Shown: positions 1 through 12,100 of the stretch, one piece after another
Numbering within the stretch: the stretch's first letter is position 1
Layout: the number at the start of each line of letters is the position of its first letter
NCBI GenBank assembly: GCA_004369045.1
Contig: ML213506.1
Span: forward strand, 693,512 to 757,511
Reading direction: 5' to 3'
Origin: Heliocybe sulcata
Lineage: Eukaryota > Basidiomycota > Agaricomycetes > Gloeophyllales > Gloeophyllaceae
Length of the DNA stretch: 64,000 nucleotides
Notes under the pieces: generated by a model
Told to the model about the DNA's origin: nothing
Databases searched by the model: none
What the model saw: only the letters and a program-made list of their open reading frames with translations
Translations under genes and position numbers: made by a program

Positions 1-70
1 TCGAATTGGAGACTTCACATAACTGAGATCCTATTCTCGTAGTGTGGGCAGATAGCCCTGTTATAACTAG

Positions 71-1865
71 TCACCCGGCACACCAGCCAGAACAATCCTC
101 CTCTCAATCCTCCGAACCCACTTCTTCTCAGCCTTCTCAAACTTTCCAGCCTCCATCCCAGTCCAGCCCACTCAAGCGGCCCGCCTCCCCTCTTCCCTCT
201 CAACCCATGCCTCCGAGTACTCCTACCCGAGCCAGGGTGAATCTGAATGTGCCTAGGACGCCATCGACCCCTCAGGGGCGCGTGAACCGGATGAAGGACA
301 TCGAAGTTGCCCTCGGACTCTCGCCTGCTAAGCCAGAGCCTGCGAATCTGCCAACTACTCCGGTCCCGGCTTCCAACCGTGCACCCGCCTCTCGTACTCC
401 AGATCAGTCGTCTCAGACAGCGCCCGCGCCTGCTGCACCAGCACCCAAACTCCCGCAAGGCCTCGAAGACGACGAGTTCGCGGCTGAGTACGATTCCATA
501 CCGAATCCAGACTCAGAACCCGAAAGAGAACGAGTTGCAGCAGGCATGCAAACAGACGCAGACCTCATGTCCGAGGCGTCCCAGTCGCAATCACCATCAC
601 CGTTACGCTCTCACGCCCAAGGACGCTCGTACACTAACGACGACGGGGACATCGACATGGATTCAGAGTCCCGAACACAGACTTATGGCCGCCCACCCAG
701 CAGCCCGACCAGCAGCAGAAACCCAAGCCCCGCCAAACGAGCGCGGGTCGAAGCGGTCAAGTACCCCCGCCTCTCGCCGCTCAACAAGCCTGAGCACCGC
801 CTGCCCGGGGATTGGGACGTCAATCCCTTCGCTGATCCTGCCGCTACCCCTTCTACTTACGCCCATCATGTCACTTCCACTTCTAGGCAGCTGCTGACAC
901 CACCTGCGAGCAGCAACGATCTCCCGCAATATCGTGCGCCGCATGATTTGCAAGTGCCGGAGTCACCTACGCCTCCGAGAAGGACGGACAAGGGCAAGGG
1001 CAAGGCGAGGGCGAGGGAGGAGGATGAGAAGATGGAAGCTCGAGCGGAGGAGGGGATGAGTGTCGATGTTGTTCCTGGCGGGTATGGGTATCCGAATGAT
1101 GTGAGTGGACTTGGTCTGTGGGAGGGTGGAGTGCTGATTACTCTTGAATTTTGCAACCCCGTGCACCGCCGTTCTCTACTCTGCGGCTGCCTATCGCATT
1201 CGAATTGTTAACTGTCGATTCTTGCGGCGCCCGTTCAATCTCCTCAATGATCGAACATTCGTCACCGGCCTCCGCGCCACCCGCGTTGACTTCGGCCTTT
1301 GTTTGATTTGATGCGCGGTCTCTATTGTGTCTTTAGGACCGGGAGGAAACCGGCAGCGTCCGGGAAGTCGATCTTCTAGTCCAGTCCAGCTGCCCTTCCA
1401 CCCCCGTTCGGAGCGTATCCCGCCTATCCAACTTCGACTTGCCCATGGACACCAGCGCTTCCTTTTCCACCTCCCCAAATACCTCTCTGTCTCCTTCTCG
1501 TCTTCCTGGAGACTCTAGTACCGCGCAGATCAACGCGCATACAGTCAAGACGCTGATTGATGGCCTCCCGGAGTATCTCAAGAAGCTGCAGGATATACCG
1601 AATTATATTGAGAAACTGGAGAGGAAAAAGCGCGCGGCGGAGAAGAGTGCAGAGGCGAAGGCGAGGAAGATTGTGGAGTTGAAGGGTACTGAGGAAGGGT
1701 GAGCGGCCTCTTCTTCCTGCCAAGTTCTCTTTCGGCTTGTGTTGCTCGAGGGTGCGTATGCTGACTTGGGTATGGTGGTGTAGGATGCGAGAAACTATAG
1801 ACATGCTCATGAAGAGGAACGAAGAACTGGAGAAGAAGGTGGAGGCGATGTCTAGGCGTCGTTGA
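71..1865 (+). CDS. Ser/Pro-rich protein with C-terminal coiled coil, 5' end missing
   Basis: Three exons are visible: about 71-1100, 1337-1698 and 1784-1865 (TGA). The introns (1101-1336 and 1699-1783) have GTGAGT/TTAG and GTGAGC/TAG borders and keep the frame. The first exon is open from the window edge without an ATG. An AG at 69-70 could be a splice acceptor, so the start lies outside the window or in an earlier exon. The first exon encodes a disordered chain rich in Ser, Pro, Thr and Gln, with acidic patches and a basic stretch near its end. The last 80 residues are charged and helical (LPEYLKKLQDIPNYIEKLER, then KRNEELEKKVEAM), which predicts a coiled coil. I do not recognise a family. 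A nuclear scaffold or regulator would fit, but that is only inference. Confidence 0.7.
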
Positions 1866-4800
1866 GTGTTTCTCTCTTTCCTTTCATATTTCTTGAAATC
1901 GGTTCCATGCTTCCACATTGCCCTCTATCTGTGTCCTTATCCTGTTGCTGTTGTATTATATACGCTTCTACTGTATCATATTTTCACCTTCATTTTTCGT
2001 CTGTGAAGCGAAGGCCGAGGAGTACTAAGGCGCGAAATGTCTCTTGCTGCGCCATGGCCTGCGTTAACCAACTGGGCATTGGAATGGACTCTTCTCTTCC
2101 TTGGTTGCCTTTCCTTAGCGCTTCCCAATTTTCCCAATTTTTCACAATTTCTGACATCTTTCCGTTCAGCCGTATCCGATGAAGTGTATCGTTATCTGCG
2201 CATTTTCCAGGCCAGGAGGCTTGCTGGTGTGCAATGCGCTATGAGCCTATGTAGTCTTATCCCGCTTTTCCTGACGCGGGGGTTGTTTGTTGCGATCATG
2301 CCGGAGTCCCCTGGTGGCGCAAGGCAGCGTGGGATCACATCGAGCGGGGAACACCGTTTGTCTGGCGTTGACCTCTCATATTTTAGCCATTGCCACGCTA
2401 TCTCTGGTGAGTGTCGGATATCCTCATCCTTTCCATCGTCTGTTTCTCTAGCAGTATCCAAGACCTATCTTTACTCGCTGCTGACATGTACATCCCCGGT
2501 TTGATTCAGGGTCAAGAGCCTCGGGCGCGTAACTCACAATTATCCCCCTTGGGATAAGCCAACGCTGAGCCTTGAGTCGAAGTGGCTGCAGGATTCCTGC
2601 TTAAACTTCGCGTATGCTGGTAAATTTAGCTTTTCCTGCCGTTTCCGAGGTAGTCCGGATGTCCGGTAGTTCAACAAGTGATATGACATGTTTGGTACGC
2701 TTACGTTGATGCGGAAGACAAGCTCCTGGACATGCTCGATTCATCTTGGTTACCGATTTCCACAAGAAATCAGGTCGGATTCGATGACTGGCGTCGTGTG
2801 CATAATCAATGCGGACGCCGATTCTTCATGGACGTTTGGATGTTCTAGTGACATCGTCCCTCTCCCTTGTGGGTGTTTTCCTCTTCTCCTTATTCGCTCC
2901 ATCATCTTCTGACCTTTCCTCAACGAGGACGCAACCCGACCTGCGTTATGCCGTACAGCGGCTCCCGGTTGAGTGAAGAGCATATTCTGCGACCCGAACT
3001 GTCATTCGGTCCTATCTCTTCGGCAATCCACTCAAATGTCACTTCAGACATGAGCTTGTAGAGGTACTATGTCGAGGACATGGAAACGCAGTTTGCGAGA
3101 CCACAGGGTCTTCCATACTACAACTCCACTAATGGAAGGCTCATGTCCGTGTAAGCAGGGTGCGAGCACTTCCTTCCTCCTTATCTGCGTCAGTCATGTC
3201 TTTGACTCAGTTGGGTTTCCTTTCGACGGGGTTCTTAGACGTCCTGGATTTACAGTTCACAGCGGTGCCGGGTTAGTGACGTCTCTTCACAACGTTTGCA
3301 AATGGACAGATCTCCTGACTCTCGCCACTCTCACCACTCATCGATACGTATACACCACTACAGCGGAGTGGATCTTGCTGTGCCCCAGATGGACAAAACG
3401 AAATAGGAATTTTCAAATGAACCCTGCCCTCCTTTTACGCCACTCCACTTCAGAAGGCTTTCCTGGCACCGGCGCTATAAGGAGGCTTAGTCGCATTGCC
3501 GCTCTGTCCGCTCAACTCTCGTCATCAGGCTTGACTCTCGTTTGCATGGCCGTCGTATTTCAAAGTCGCTGTGCTGCACTGGCGGCCCTTCGCTTACCCG
3601 CGAACGTGCAGCCCATACGAGGGATTAACTTCTCATCTCGTATTGGCCATCTGAGTCGCCATGAAGCCCGGTCCTCACTGCAAAATCGTCGATTCATGCG
3701 GGTCACCAAGACAACGCCATTATTACTACCGTTATGAAGACCTCCATACCACGTTCGTTCCTGCGCTTCAAAAGATGCCGTGCCGTGTCTCTGACTGGAC
3801 TGTGGATAACGAAACAAGGACCAATGTTGTCTCGACTTCACGCCAGTATCCTCTTGAATCTCTCAGCGATGCCCGGAAGCCCAGCCGTCGATTCAAGCGG
3901 ACGAGAAGAACGCTCTAGGTGGCAGGTAAATCATCTTGATCAGTGGATGGCAAGCTTGGCATTTAGTAGGTTGGTCTCACTCGGGAGGTTTCGTTCGGGG
4001 GCTCTGACGGCAATAACCGGTACTCATATCGACCGCCACATCTCGGGAAAGCCTTCAAGGATCCTGCTATTTCCGCCTTGGACGTCGCTTGAACAAGTGA
4101 AGAAGTTGGGTCTGCAATGCGTAGTTTGACCGATCGCCCGGTATCTCGCCATCGGTTCGGTAAGACCGCAAATGTCAGTTGCCAGACCCACCGGTGAACT
4201 GCGAAGCGCGGCTAGAGAGGCATGGAATATGCTGTTCTTCTCGTTCTCATTACCATGTGCTGGTCGACCGAATCCAACGTATTGGGATAGTTCAACACTG
4301 CACGCGGGTGCAGTTGACATTATCTCCGTATAGAAGCTTTGCCCCGCGGATCATGCGTAAGCACTTTCTATCCATTCATGAGATATGATTGACAGGCTGA
4401 ACCTGCTCGTTTGACTTTTGCTATGTATTGTATTCTAATGAATGCAGTACAGCATATCAATTCATTTCGCGGACACCTTGATCACCCGGCTCTGGTGTAG
4501 ACCCTAGGTTTTATACATCTGCTGTGCATACCTAGGTACGGGTCCAGTCGAGCTGGTTCATCGGGTCAATAGTATGACCTGGTCCGCCATAACCGAGAAA
4601 ATGAACAGAAACTCAAAATGGAGTACCTGCTTGCGGGACTCTTGCACCATGTACCGATGCCATACTTACATCGGATCATATGCTTACTATAAAAGTCCGT
4701 CTTCTATCATATATCACCAGCATAGCACAGCTGGGCACCGGGCCGTCTCTCAAAAAGTTCTGATCCAGGGATTCTATAGAGATATGCTCCTTGTCTGGTC

Positions 4801-7531
4801 AGTCAAGCTTTCAAGTAGGGTGCGTCTCGTCCAAGCTGGACCGCTTGGAATCGGATTTCATCAGCACCTGGGCTGTCTCGTATCTGATAAATTGGCATTT
4901 TGGATTAGAGGGAAGTGCCCTGTACCTGAGACAAACATAGGTCATCCCTGAGTTCAGCGGTTGACGAGGGCCGTACGTACACTCTGACCATAGAAGTGGT
5001 ATGTGGCTGCTCTTAGGTGATATATCAGAAATTGCACCGGATTCAGGTATCCGCGACTCGGGCTGGGACGTCGCACAGCAACAATTAGGGAGAGTAAAGT
5101 CTTCATATTAGCCCCAATACATCAAAGAGTCGGTCCAGCGACCCGTATGACCATGCCATACCTTCCTGGGGCGAGGCTGGAGATCCGTAAGGGCCCAGCT
5201 ACTTGGTCAGAGCAACCAGGGAAGTTGATGAAATTGGTGACAGAGGTCACTCGAGGCCTGAATCGAGCCTGAAGTAAGGCACCATACTGAAATCATCCTG
5301 GGCAAGTGGTGTAGACTAACCAGCAGCTCGCAGCGCACTGCACCAGGAGCCTTGAGTCTGCCCTGTAGAACCCTGATTTGCAAATTGCCGGTGCCCAGCG
5401 GTAGAAATGCCGAAACCGCATGAAATAGTTCTGCAGCGCAAGACCCAGACCGGGACGACACTTAGCGGAGTTTACTTGTGGCATCCAGAGCTATTGACAG
5501 CGTCAATGAGCAGACCCAAGCAGCCTTCAGATGATGGCAGATGTAAATGAAGAGATATGCTTACAGACATCTGCTTGTATGTGGTGAGCCGATGACATGA
5601 CAGACAACGGAGAGACAAGGCGACACTGGAGACCAATGAATCAAGCAAATAACCAAACTCACTAGATCACACATATGCCAGAGAAGGTCAGGGCAAACCG
5701 TACGAGTCCGACCGTTGGTCTCCGGGACTAGGTCACAGGTACCGTCATCGAATGCGGTCTCCGGACGTGAACATGCAGAGCAACAATTGCGAGGACATAT
5801 GTCGAGATGTTTGGAGGTTGCCGTGGTTTGCTTAGAGCAGCCGCGTTTCTCGATCATCTGTCGTCATGCCATATGTGCCGCTTGATAGGAACAAGCCACC
5901 TGAATATTTATTCGATAAGCTTGCCTAAGGTTGTATATTATGACTAACCAGGCACTGCCATCGCTCTATGCTGCTGCATGCGACTGTGGATATGTATCGC
6001 CGCCACCCGCCAAATAATGCTACAGCACCGAGCCAACGGGCGAAGTGTCTGTCAAGTAGGCTGAGATTATGGCGAGCATTTCAAAGCACAGACAGTTGTC
6101 GCAAGCGTGTGGTGCCAGAGAAGGTTAGGCTGGAGAACCCTGGCGTAACAAACACGTCCGCCGTCATTGGCTCCATCCCGCGAGCGAACATTACGTTCGT
6201 CCTTTATACCGACCTGAGTGGCAGACGGTTACGTCAATACCACGGCAAAGGTGTAGAAGCTATGCGAAGGACGTACCGCCGGGCCATGCCATGGGGGCAA
6301 CATGATCATTGACGCGATAGAGAGCGAAGGTAGGGTTATTCTGGGCAGCCTATCTGCGAGGTGAGATAGGCACGTAGTAGTCATACGCGTCTGTCAAACT
6401 GCAGCCGGTCAGTGCACGCAACAGCGAGATGCAGCGGGCCGCTTCACCCCCAGCATCTCAGAGTGCTGTTACAAGTGACTCAGCACATGGAACGAGAAGC
6501 TGAAAGAAGATGTGCACCCGTGAGGACTGTTAGAAGTAAGCCAGTTTGCTTCTAAGAAGGGCACAGGCACTTTCCGGAGGAGCATCATGCATGCATCACC
6601 GAATATTCACCAGTCCAGAGCGGCATGATAGAGTAAGTACTTATTCCAGTAGAAGAAGTTCCCATACTATGTACAACGACGCTTCGGTGCGCTGACTCGG
6701 ATGCCAATGGTGTAGCTTCGCTCTCTCGAGTGTTGCCATTTAACCCAGCCAGTGCCTGCAGATGATTTCTGAATATGCAGATCAACCAGATTATATGCAC
6801 AGGATCAATACTGACCGAAGATCTGCGAGGTCCTTTTATCCTTGTTGCCTCGGCTGCACGCGTAAGAATATTCATACTTAGCAAAAATGCATCGAGAGAT
6901 TCCAAGTTCGTCTCCGCTTCATCCTTAAAGCGCTCTTGCCGAGGAGTATGACCATGATCGTAACTCCGAGTCAGGGCCGAATGCAAGCCAAGTACCATTG
7001 CACAGGATTGTTCGCAGGATCTGGGATCTGCACCAATGCATCCTTAGCAGCTTAGCAGAACTTGGTCCTGCACTCTTCTACTTCCCTCGGCACGCGCGAC
7101 TTAGACTTTGACACCTAGTATCGTGGATGCGCCTAAGTCCGGACCAGGTTATCGTGGGACCTCTACGCCTCTACCGCCACGCAGATTTACTGTAACGACC
7201 CAGTCGTCGTAAGCAAGATAAACAAAAAGTGTACATCCTTCGACTTCAAAGGGAGGGTACTACCAACTGCAGGTGCCAACAACTACTGCTAGTATCGTCC
7301 GTAACGTTGGTCGAGTGTCCATCAAGAGGGAGTGTGCGCTAACAAAAGCGCTGCATGAAAGATACATCGCGAAGAGCATGCAAGAGTGCGACTACGTAAC
7401 CAAAGTCCTGAGTGCGTGCTGATAATATCGTCCCAGGTTGGGAAGGGTACAGTCCGAGTGATAAGTTATCGAACGGTCAACACCACAGCGTCTGAAGACA
7501 ACATACCGACGTCCAGACGCAACCGAAACAG
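1866..7531. other. gene-poor block with decayed coding-like patches
   Basis: This is about 5.7 kb without a gene I can defend. Open frames are short, lie on both strands and overlap. Some patches still read like protein: plus-strand codons at 2687-3151 and 3661-3915. No terminal repeats, reverse transcriptase or transposase motif was recognised. It is probably old decayed sequence. Confidence 0.5.
2687..3151 (+). pseudogene. unidentified coding-like relic
   Basis: One plus-strand frame is nearly open here. It reads protein-like segments such as YVDAEDKLLDMLDSSWLPIS, then RPELSFGPISSAIHSN, then RYYVEDMETQFARPQGLPYY. Stops at 2849 and 3059 interrupt the frame and no intron convincingly removes them. 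A GTAAGC donor-like site follows at about 3150. No start codon or family could be assigned. The residue mix and the lack of a matching opposite-strand frame suggest it was once coding. It could also be exons of a live gene whose joins I failed to find. Confidence 0.3.
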
Positions 7532-9172
7532 CTAGCAGAATACTTGCCGCCACCAAAGAACGAATCTGGCCCACCAGCTGCCCCTCCAGTCGTCCATGCG
7601 TTCCTTCGAACTGACCCACATTACGCCAGTCCCACACCGCACATCTCTCCTGGGCATCTGCTCCTCCTCGCCCTCCTCCAAGTCGCCAGGCCTGGCCCTA
7701 CCTGGAGCGACCGGAAACCGAGGTAGCGCTCGCCTGCTTACAAATGAAGGGAAGACCTTCAGCAGGCACAGGTACTCAGGGTTGGACAAGTCCGGAGACG
7801 TCCATATCCGAAGATACTCGTCCTCGTCTTCGTTGAAAGTATAATCACCATACCGCGGCGCCGGTCCATGGTCAGTATCTGCCGGTGCCGACACTGGACT
7901 TGGGGGTTCTCGATCGGGTGCCGCGCTCAAAAGAGCACCAGACGTACCACACGACGAGTTGGACGCCGATGATGCTAAAGAACGCGATAAGGCTGGAGTA
8001 TCTAAAAATGGATCGCTAGGTGCCCTTGGGCGTTTCACATGGTTGGTGTCAGGTAGATGAAGGCGCTGGTTGTCCGTGGGAGGCATGGATGGAAGAGGCT
8101 GTGATTTGGAACGGGAATGTGAACGCGAGAGGGGCGCAGAAGAACTGTGAGTCGACGATCGCTTGGAAGAGGGTACTTCTTCGAAAGCCAAGACCTACGA
8201 CAGATCAAAGGTCAGCTGCATAGATAGATTGCATGACAAGATGCTATTACCCCTTTGAGGACGTCAATGGCTTCGAGCATGAAGTCTTTCCCGCTAAGCC
8301 AATCATGGAGACCTGTGAATACCGCTGACAGGGACGAGGAACGGGATTGGACGTACGCAGCCTCTTTGAAGACGGCATCATCAACTTCCCATTCTATTCG
8401 GTACGGGCCTGCCCCACCAAGGCTTTCAGGTATGACTTGCAGTCGCATGACGGCCCAGAGACCCTCGAAAAAGGGCCTCGTTCCAGGCATGCCCATGGTG
8501 CACCACGTCTTGACAAACCGTTCAAATTGCTCGTACCGCTCCTTGCGAGCTAACTGCCCAGAGGGGTTCACTCGGGAGTGGGGCATCAAAGACCCCCCCG
8601 GATGCGTCGCGCTGAGACGTGCTTGGAACTCAGCTGCGCGTCTGGCGGTCATATGCGTATGAAACTCGGATCGGACAGACGCTTGTAGTTTCACAAAAGG
8701 GGCCCGTTGGGATGGGGGAAGAGTGGCCAAGATCTGAGTCATAGACCTTCCTGCTTCCTCGTCCTGATGGTAATACCTATGATGGCAATTAATATGGGCC
8801 GTCATCTACTAGCATGAGCAGCTTATACCATCTCCGGCAGTGCTCAGCAAATTCTTCTATGTCACTACGGGCAAAACCGCGGGAGGGAGTCGCGGATCGC
8901 GCATGTGGAGGAGGAGGGGTCATTCTGCCACTTCGTCCGCCTCGAGGACGGCCAGTGTAGGTGGGAGAAATGGGCGAAGTAGGGTTTGATACATATGTGA
9001 ATGTCGCACTTGTGGGAGGGGGTGATTTCGCAGAAGGGAGGTCGTAAAGGAGTGGTTCGCTGTTGTCGTTGCCGGCGATGATGGCCTTGGATGACGGTGT
9101 CTCATGGAATCGTAGAGGAGGCGGCGCAGGTCGAGAGCGGGCGGTCTGCAGCCGATAGGACGCGCTCGACAT
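7532..9172 (-). CDS. conserved hypothetical protein, 510 aa
   Basis: Three exons read 9172-8829, 8776-8251 and 8194-7532, with introns of 52 nt (8777-8828) and 56 nt (8195-8250). The frame is kept (1533 nt). The start is the ATG at 9172; upstream in-frame codons are not ATG. The first 110 residues are Pro/Ser-rich and disordered. The middle exon is ordered and helical (FERFVKTWCTMGMPGTRPFF, then YRIEWEVDDAVFKEAAYV). The third exon has a Ser-rich linker and a Trp-rich tail (WRGSWWARFVLWWRQ) that may be a membrane anchor or amphipathic helix. The C-terminus is uncertain because GTATTC right after WWRQ could start a 52-nt intron giving a slightly different tail. I cannot name a family; the pattern resembles poorly studied basidiomycete proteins. 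Confidence 0.75.
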
Positions 9173-12100
9173 TGTTTCTAAGACACTGACCAATGATCTC
9201 GTGTGTCCTCAAGAATCAAGTCGAAATCAAGCGGGGCGACCCGTGGGACTGGCAGAACACGTCGCAGATCAGATTCTAGATAGGCGGTAGGGAAGATGGG
9301 TACGAGGCAGCCAGGTCTTGGGAGGAAGCTGTGGTCGCCGTTGTGGTCGTCAATAAGGGGGGCGCCGTCGCTGTCACACACAGCGAGTAAGCAGGCGGGC
9401 CGTGTCGCACGACGTTGGCGAGGCGACTACTGCGGTGTAAACCACAGAGATCTGTGACATTAGATCTTGTCACAAGAGCGCCGTGTCACAGAGGATATCG
9501 GTACCTCGGCCACGTGAGTCTCTCCTGGATTGTTTGCACTTGCTTTTTAGACTTTTCATCTCACAAGGTGCTTCCAAAGACAACATGCCAACTCTAAACT
9601 GCCCAACAGAGCCATTTTACGTGCGCAATCCCCGGTGCTTTTTCGGCTCGAACCGTCGTCATTCGACGATAGACTCGCAACATCCGCTTACCATCCGGCA
9701 ACTACATTCGGGCCCTGTAGCGGCCTACGTAAATTCAAGCTAGTCTCACTGGCGGCAGAGTCCAGGTTGGCCCATCGAGAATAAACTCAAGCGTGAAGCC
9801 ACATTCTTCGCGCGAGTCGCATCCTTTAGCAGCCACTTCTGAGTTCATCGGACGAATAACTATCTCCATCGACAGTGCCTCTCACGCCCTGCTGCTCGTA
9901 CAGCGGATGGCACATTTCCAACGGACTCACGTAACTTGCGACCGCTCCTAAAAATACCGGTGGGTGCCCCAAAGTTTCCTACGCCGAGTCTATCTTGCTC
10001 CTCGTCTCACGGCACCGAAGTCACTTCTACTGTCCAATGGCACTCATGATTACGGTCTCACCGGGCATTGCGAATGCGAACGAGAACGTTTCAAGCAGGC
10101 TTCTCGGCACTCCCCATCACCAATTGTATCCTCAGAAGGGCGAGCCTATCTCAGCCGCACGAAGACTCTGGCAGTCTGGACCCTTGACGAGATCTGACTG
10201 TTGTTCTGCTTCAGCATGCTGATCGCACCTGGCAAGTGTGTCTGGACGCGATCAATTAAATCGGATCGAGCATAGATTTGAAGACACTCTGCAATTTTCT
10301 GCGAACCCAAAATAGTCCCGCAACATTTGTTCTGCCCGTGCTCGCTGGTATTGGGCTTCTTTTCTACGGAACCTTGGTGGCGCACCGAACGCATCTTGGA
10401 GTTCGCTATTGAGATGTCGCCTGGTCACCTCGGAAAAATCGGTGGATCAAAGAAGGGACCACTATGGTCTCACTTGTACGTGGTACAGCCTGATAGCTGC
10501 CCATTTCTGCTCGTTTTCTTGTCCAAATTGGCAACCATCACATCGCAATGTTCACAAATCCGCGAGGTTTTTCCTGGGCGTCATCGTCTGAGTACAGATG
10601 CCTCATCCTGGTTGCTCGTCGAGCAAGTGATTTGTCGCGTGATCATACAGGCCAGGATATCCACCCCTGCACCCTTCTCTGTCTGTTGTCGCTCGTCCAT
10701 CGGAGAATCGCCGCATTAAATGAAAACCATGCAATGTGCTTCTACAGGTCCCCTGCATTCTTGGCATCGTCGAAGGCGCTCAGTTCTGCAGGCCGTGGAT
10801 TCCGACTACGTCCGATTGCCCGCGGCTGAACAAGCCCGAGCCCAAGTATCGGAAATCGGAGAGCGCGGATGCTTTAACGCGCAATGCCGATCGCTGCGCG
10901 TCGAACTGCGTAGGTACCTCCATTATTTGGATTCTATGGCGCTGGCTTCGTCTCAGATTCACTTTATTGGCAAGGCTCCCACATTGCTCTGATACACGCA
11001 ATTCAATTCAGTCAGAGACCTTCCATCTCACGTCCAATGAATGGCTTATCGTTGCCCTTGTGTGGCCAGGTTCGTCCAGAGTTCCACTGGATGATTAGTC
11101 CTTCCGGCCTCGATGAGGTGACTCTCCGGGAGCCACAATAACATACACCATTGCGACACCCGCTAAGGTCAGCGCACGACGAGCAATGTCAGCGATCAAG
11201 GAATAACGACATGCACTAGCCCTGAATTGTTGTCGGCATGTCGCGCCCGTCGTCTCGGCTACATATCCTCTGTTTGGATACCGACGCATGCGCAACTCGG
11301 TCGACGCAGACATCTTACGTGCGACCTAGCCCATCCTTGCAGTGTCCTTGATGACAAAGTTCTGCTGCGCAACGGCCTCCCGCCCCGTCATCGTAGACCC
11401 GCGAGGTCAACCGTGCTATCCGATCAGTCAAGTGCGCCGTATCCTCGTTTTTACATAGCTTGTTACGAATACCCGCTGCGCCTAGACGACGGCGGAGCCC
11501 CTCTTGGTGGCGTCGCCGGGTTGTTCGCATACCTTAGTGAGTTCTACATGCACGTGTTCTAGATGGCGCTGCGTCTGCTTACTCCTTGCGAACAAGTGAA
11601 CTACTTCAGTCTCATCTGGAATAGTCCAAATGACCTCTGCAACGTTATCGTCAAGGCAGGTTCTCCTAACCTGATTGTTCGCATCTATGACCTAGTGTCG
11701 ACAGTATTTATTGCCCGTTGGCGGGATGATACCTTTGAGGCACTTGTGCCCCTGTGCGCCAGCGCCATTAATAGCAAGAATTTGGGAGGGATTTGATCGC
11801 TTTCCTGCGCACCCAACTATGCACTGCACCAGCACCGCTCACAAGTCAGTATCCCCGCTCAACACGCCATAGAAGCTGATTGCTCTGGTGCGGATAGCGT
11901 CATAGCCCAACATACGCGCACTTTCGTCGGGCCTGTACGATGGTAACCAAGGTGAGAAAACACTTCAAAGGCACATGATACATTGGACATATTGACAACG
12001 ATCCCCGCTAGGGATCTGACAGTTCATAACAGCGATGAACCCAGACAATTCGGAATAGAGAGTGACTGATCAACGGCCCGCGTTTACGTATGTTCGCCCG

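Noticed and set aside
2696-2850. Possible heterokaryon-incompatibility (HET) domain fragment
   Set aside because: The short YAYVDAEDKLL segment only loosely recalls the HET core, and none of the flanking HET motifs follow.
3069-3737. A 222-codon plus-strand frame
   Set aside because: Starts without context, has no domain or codon regularity along its length, and other frames in the same interval look equally or more protein-like in places.
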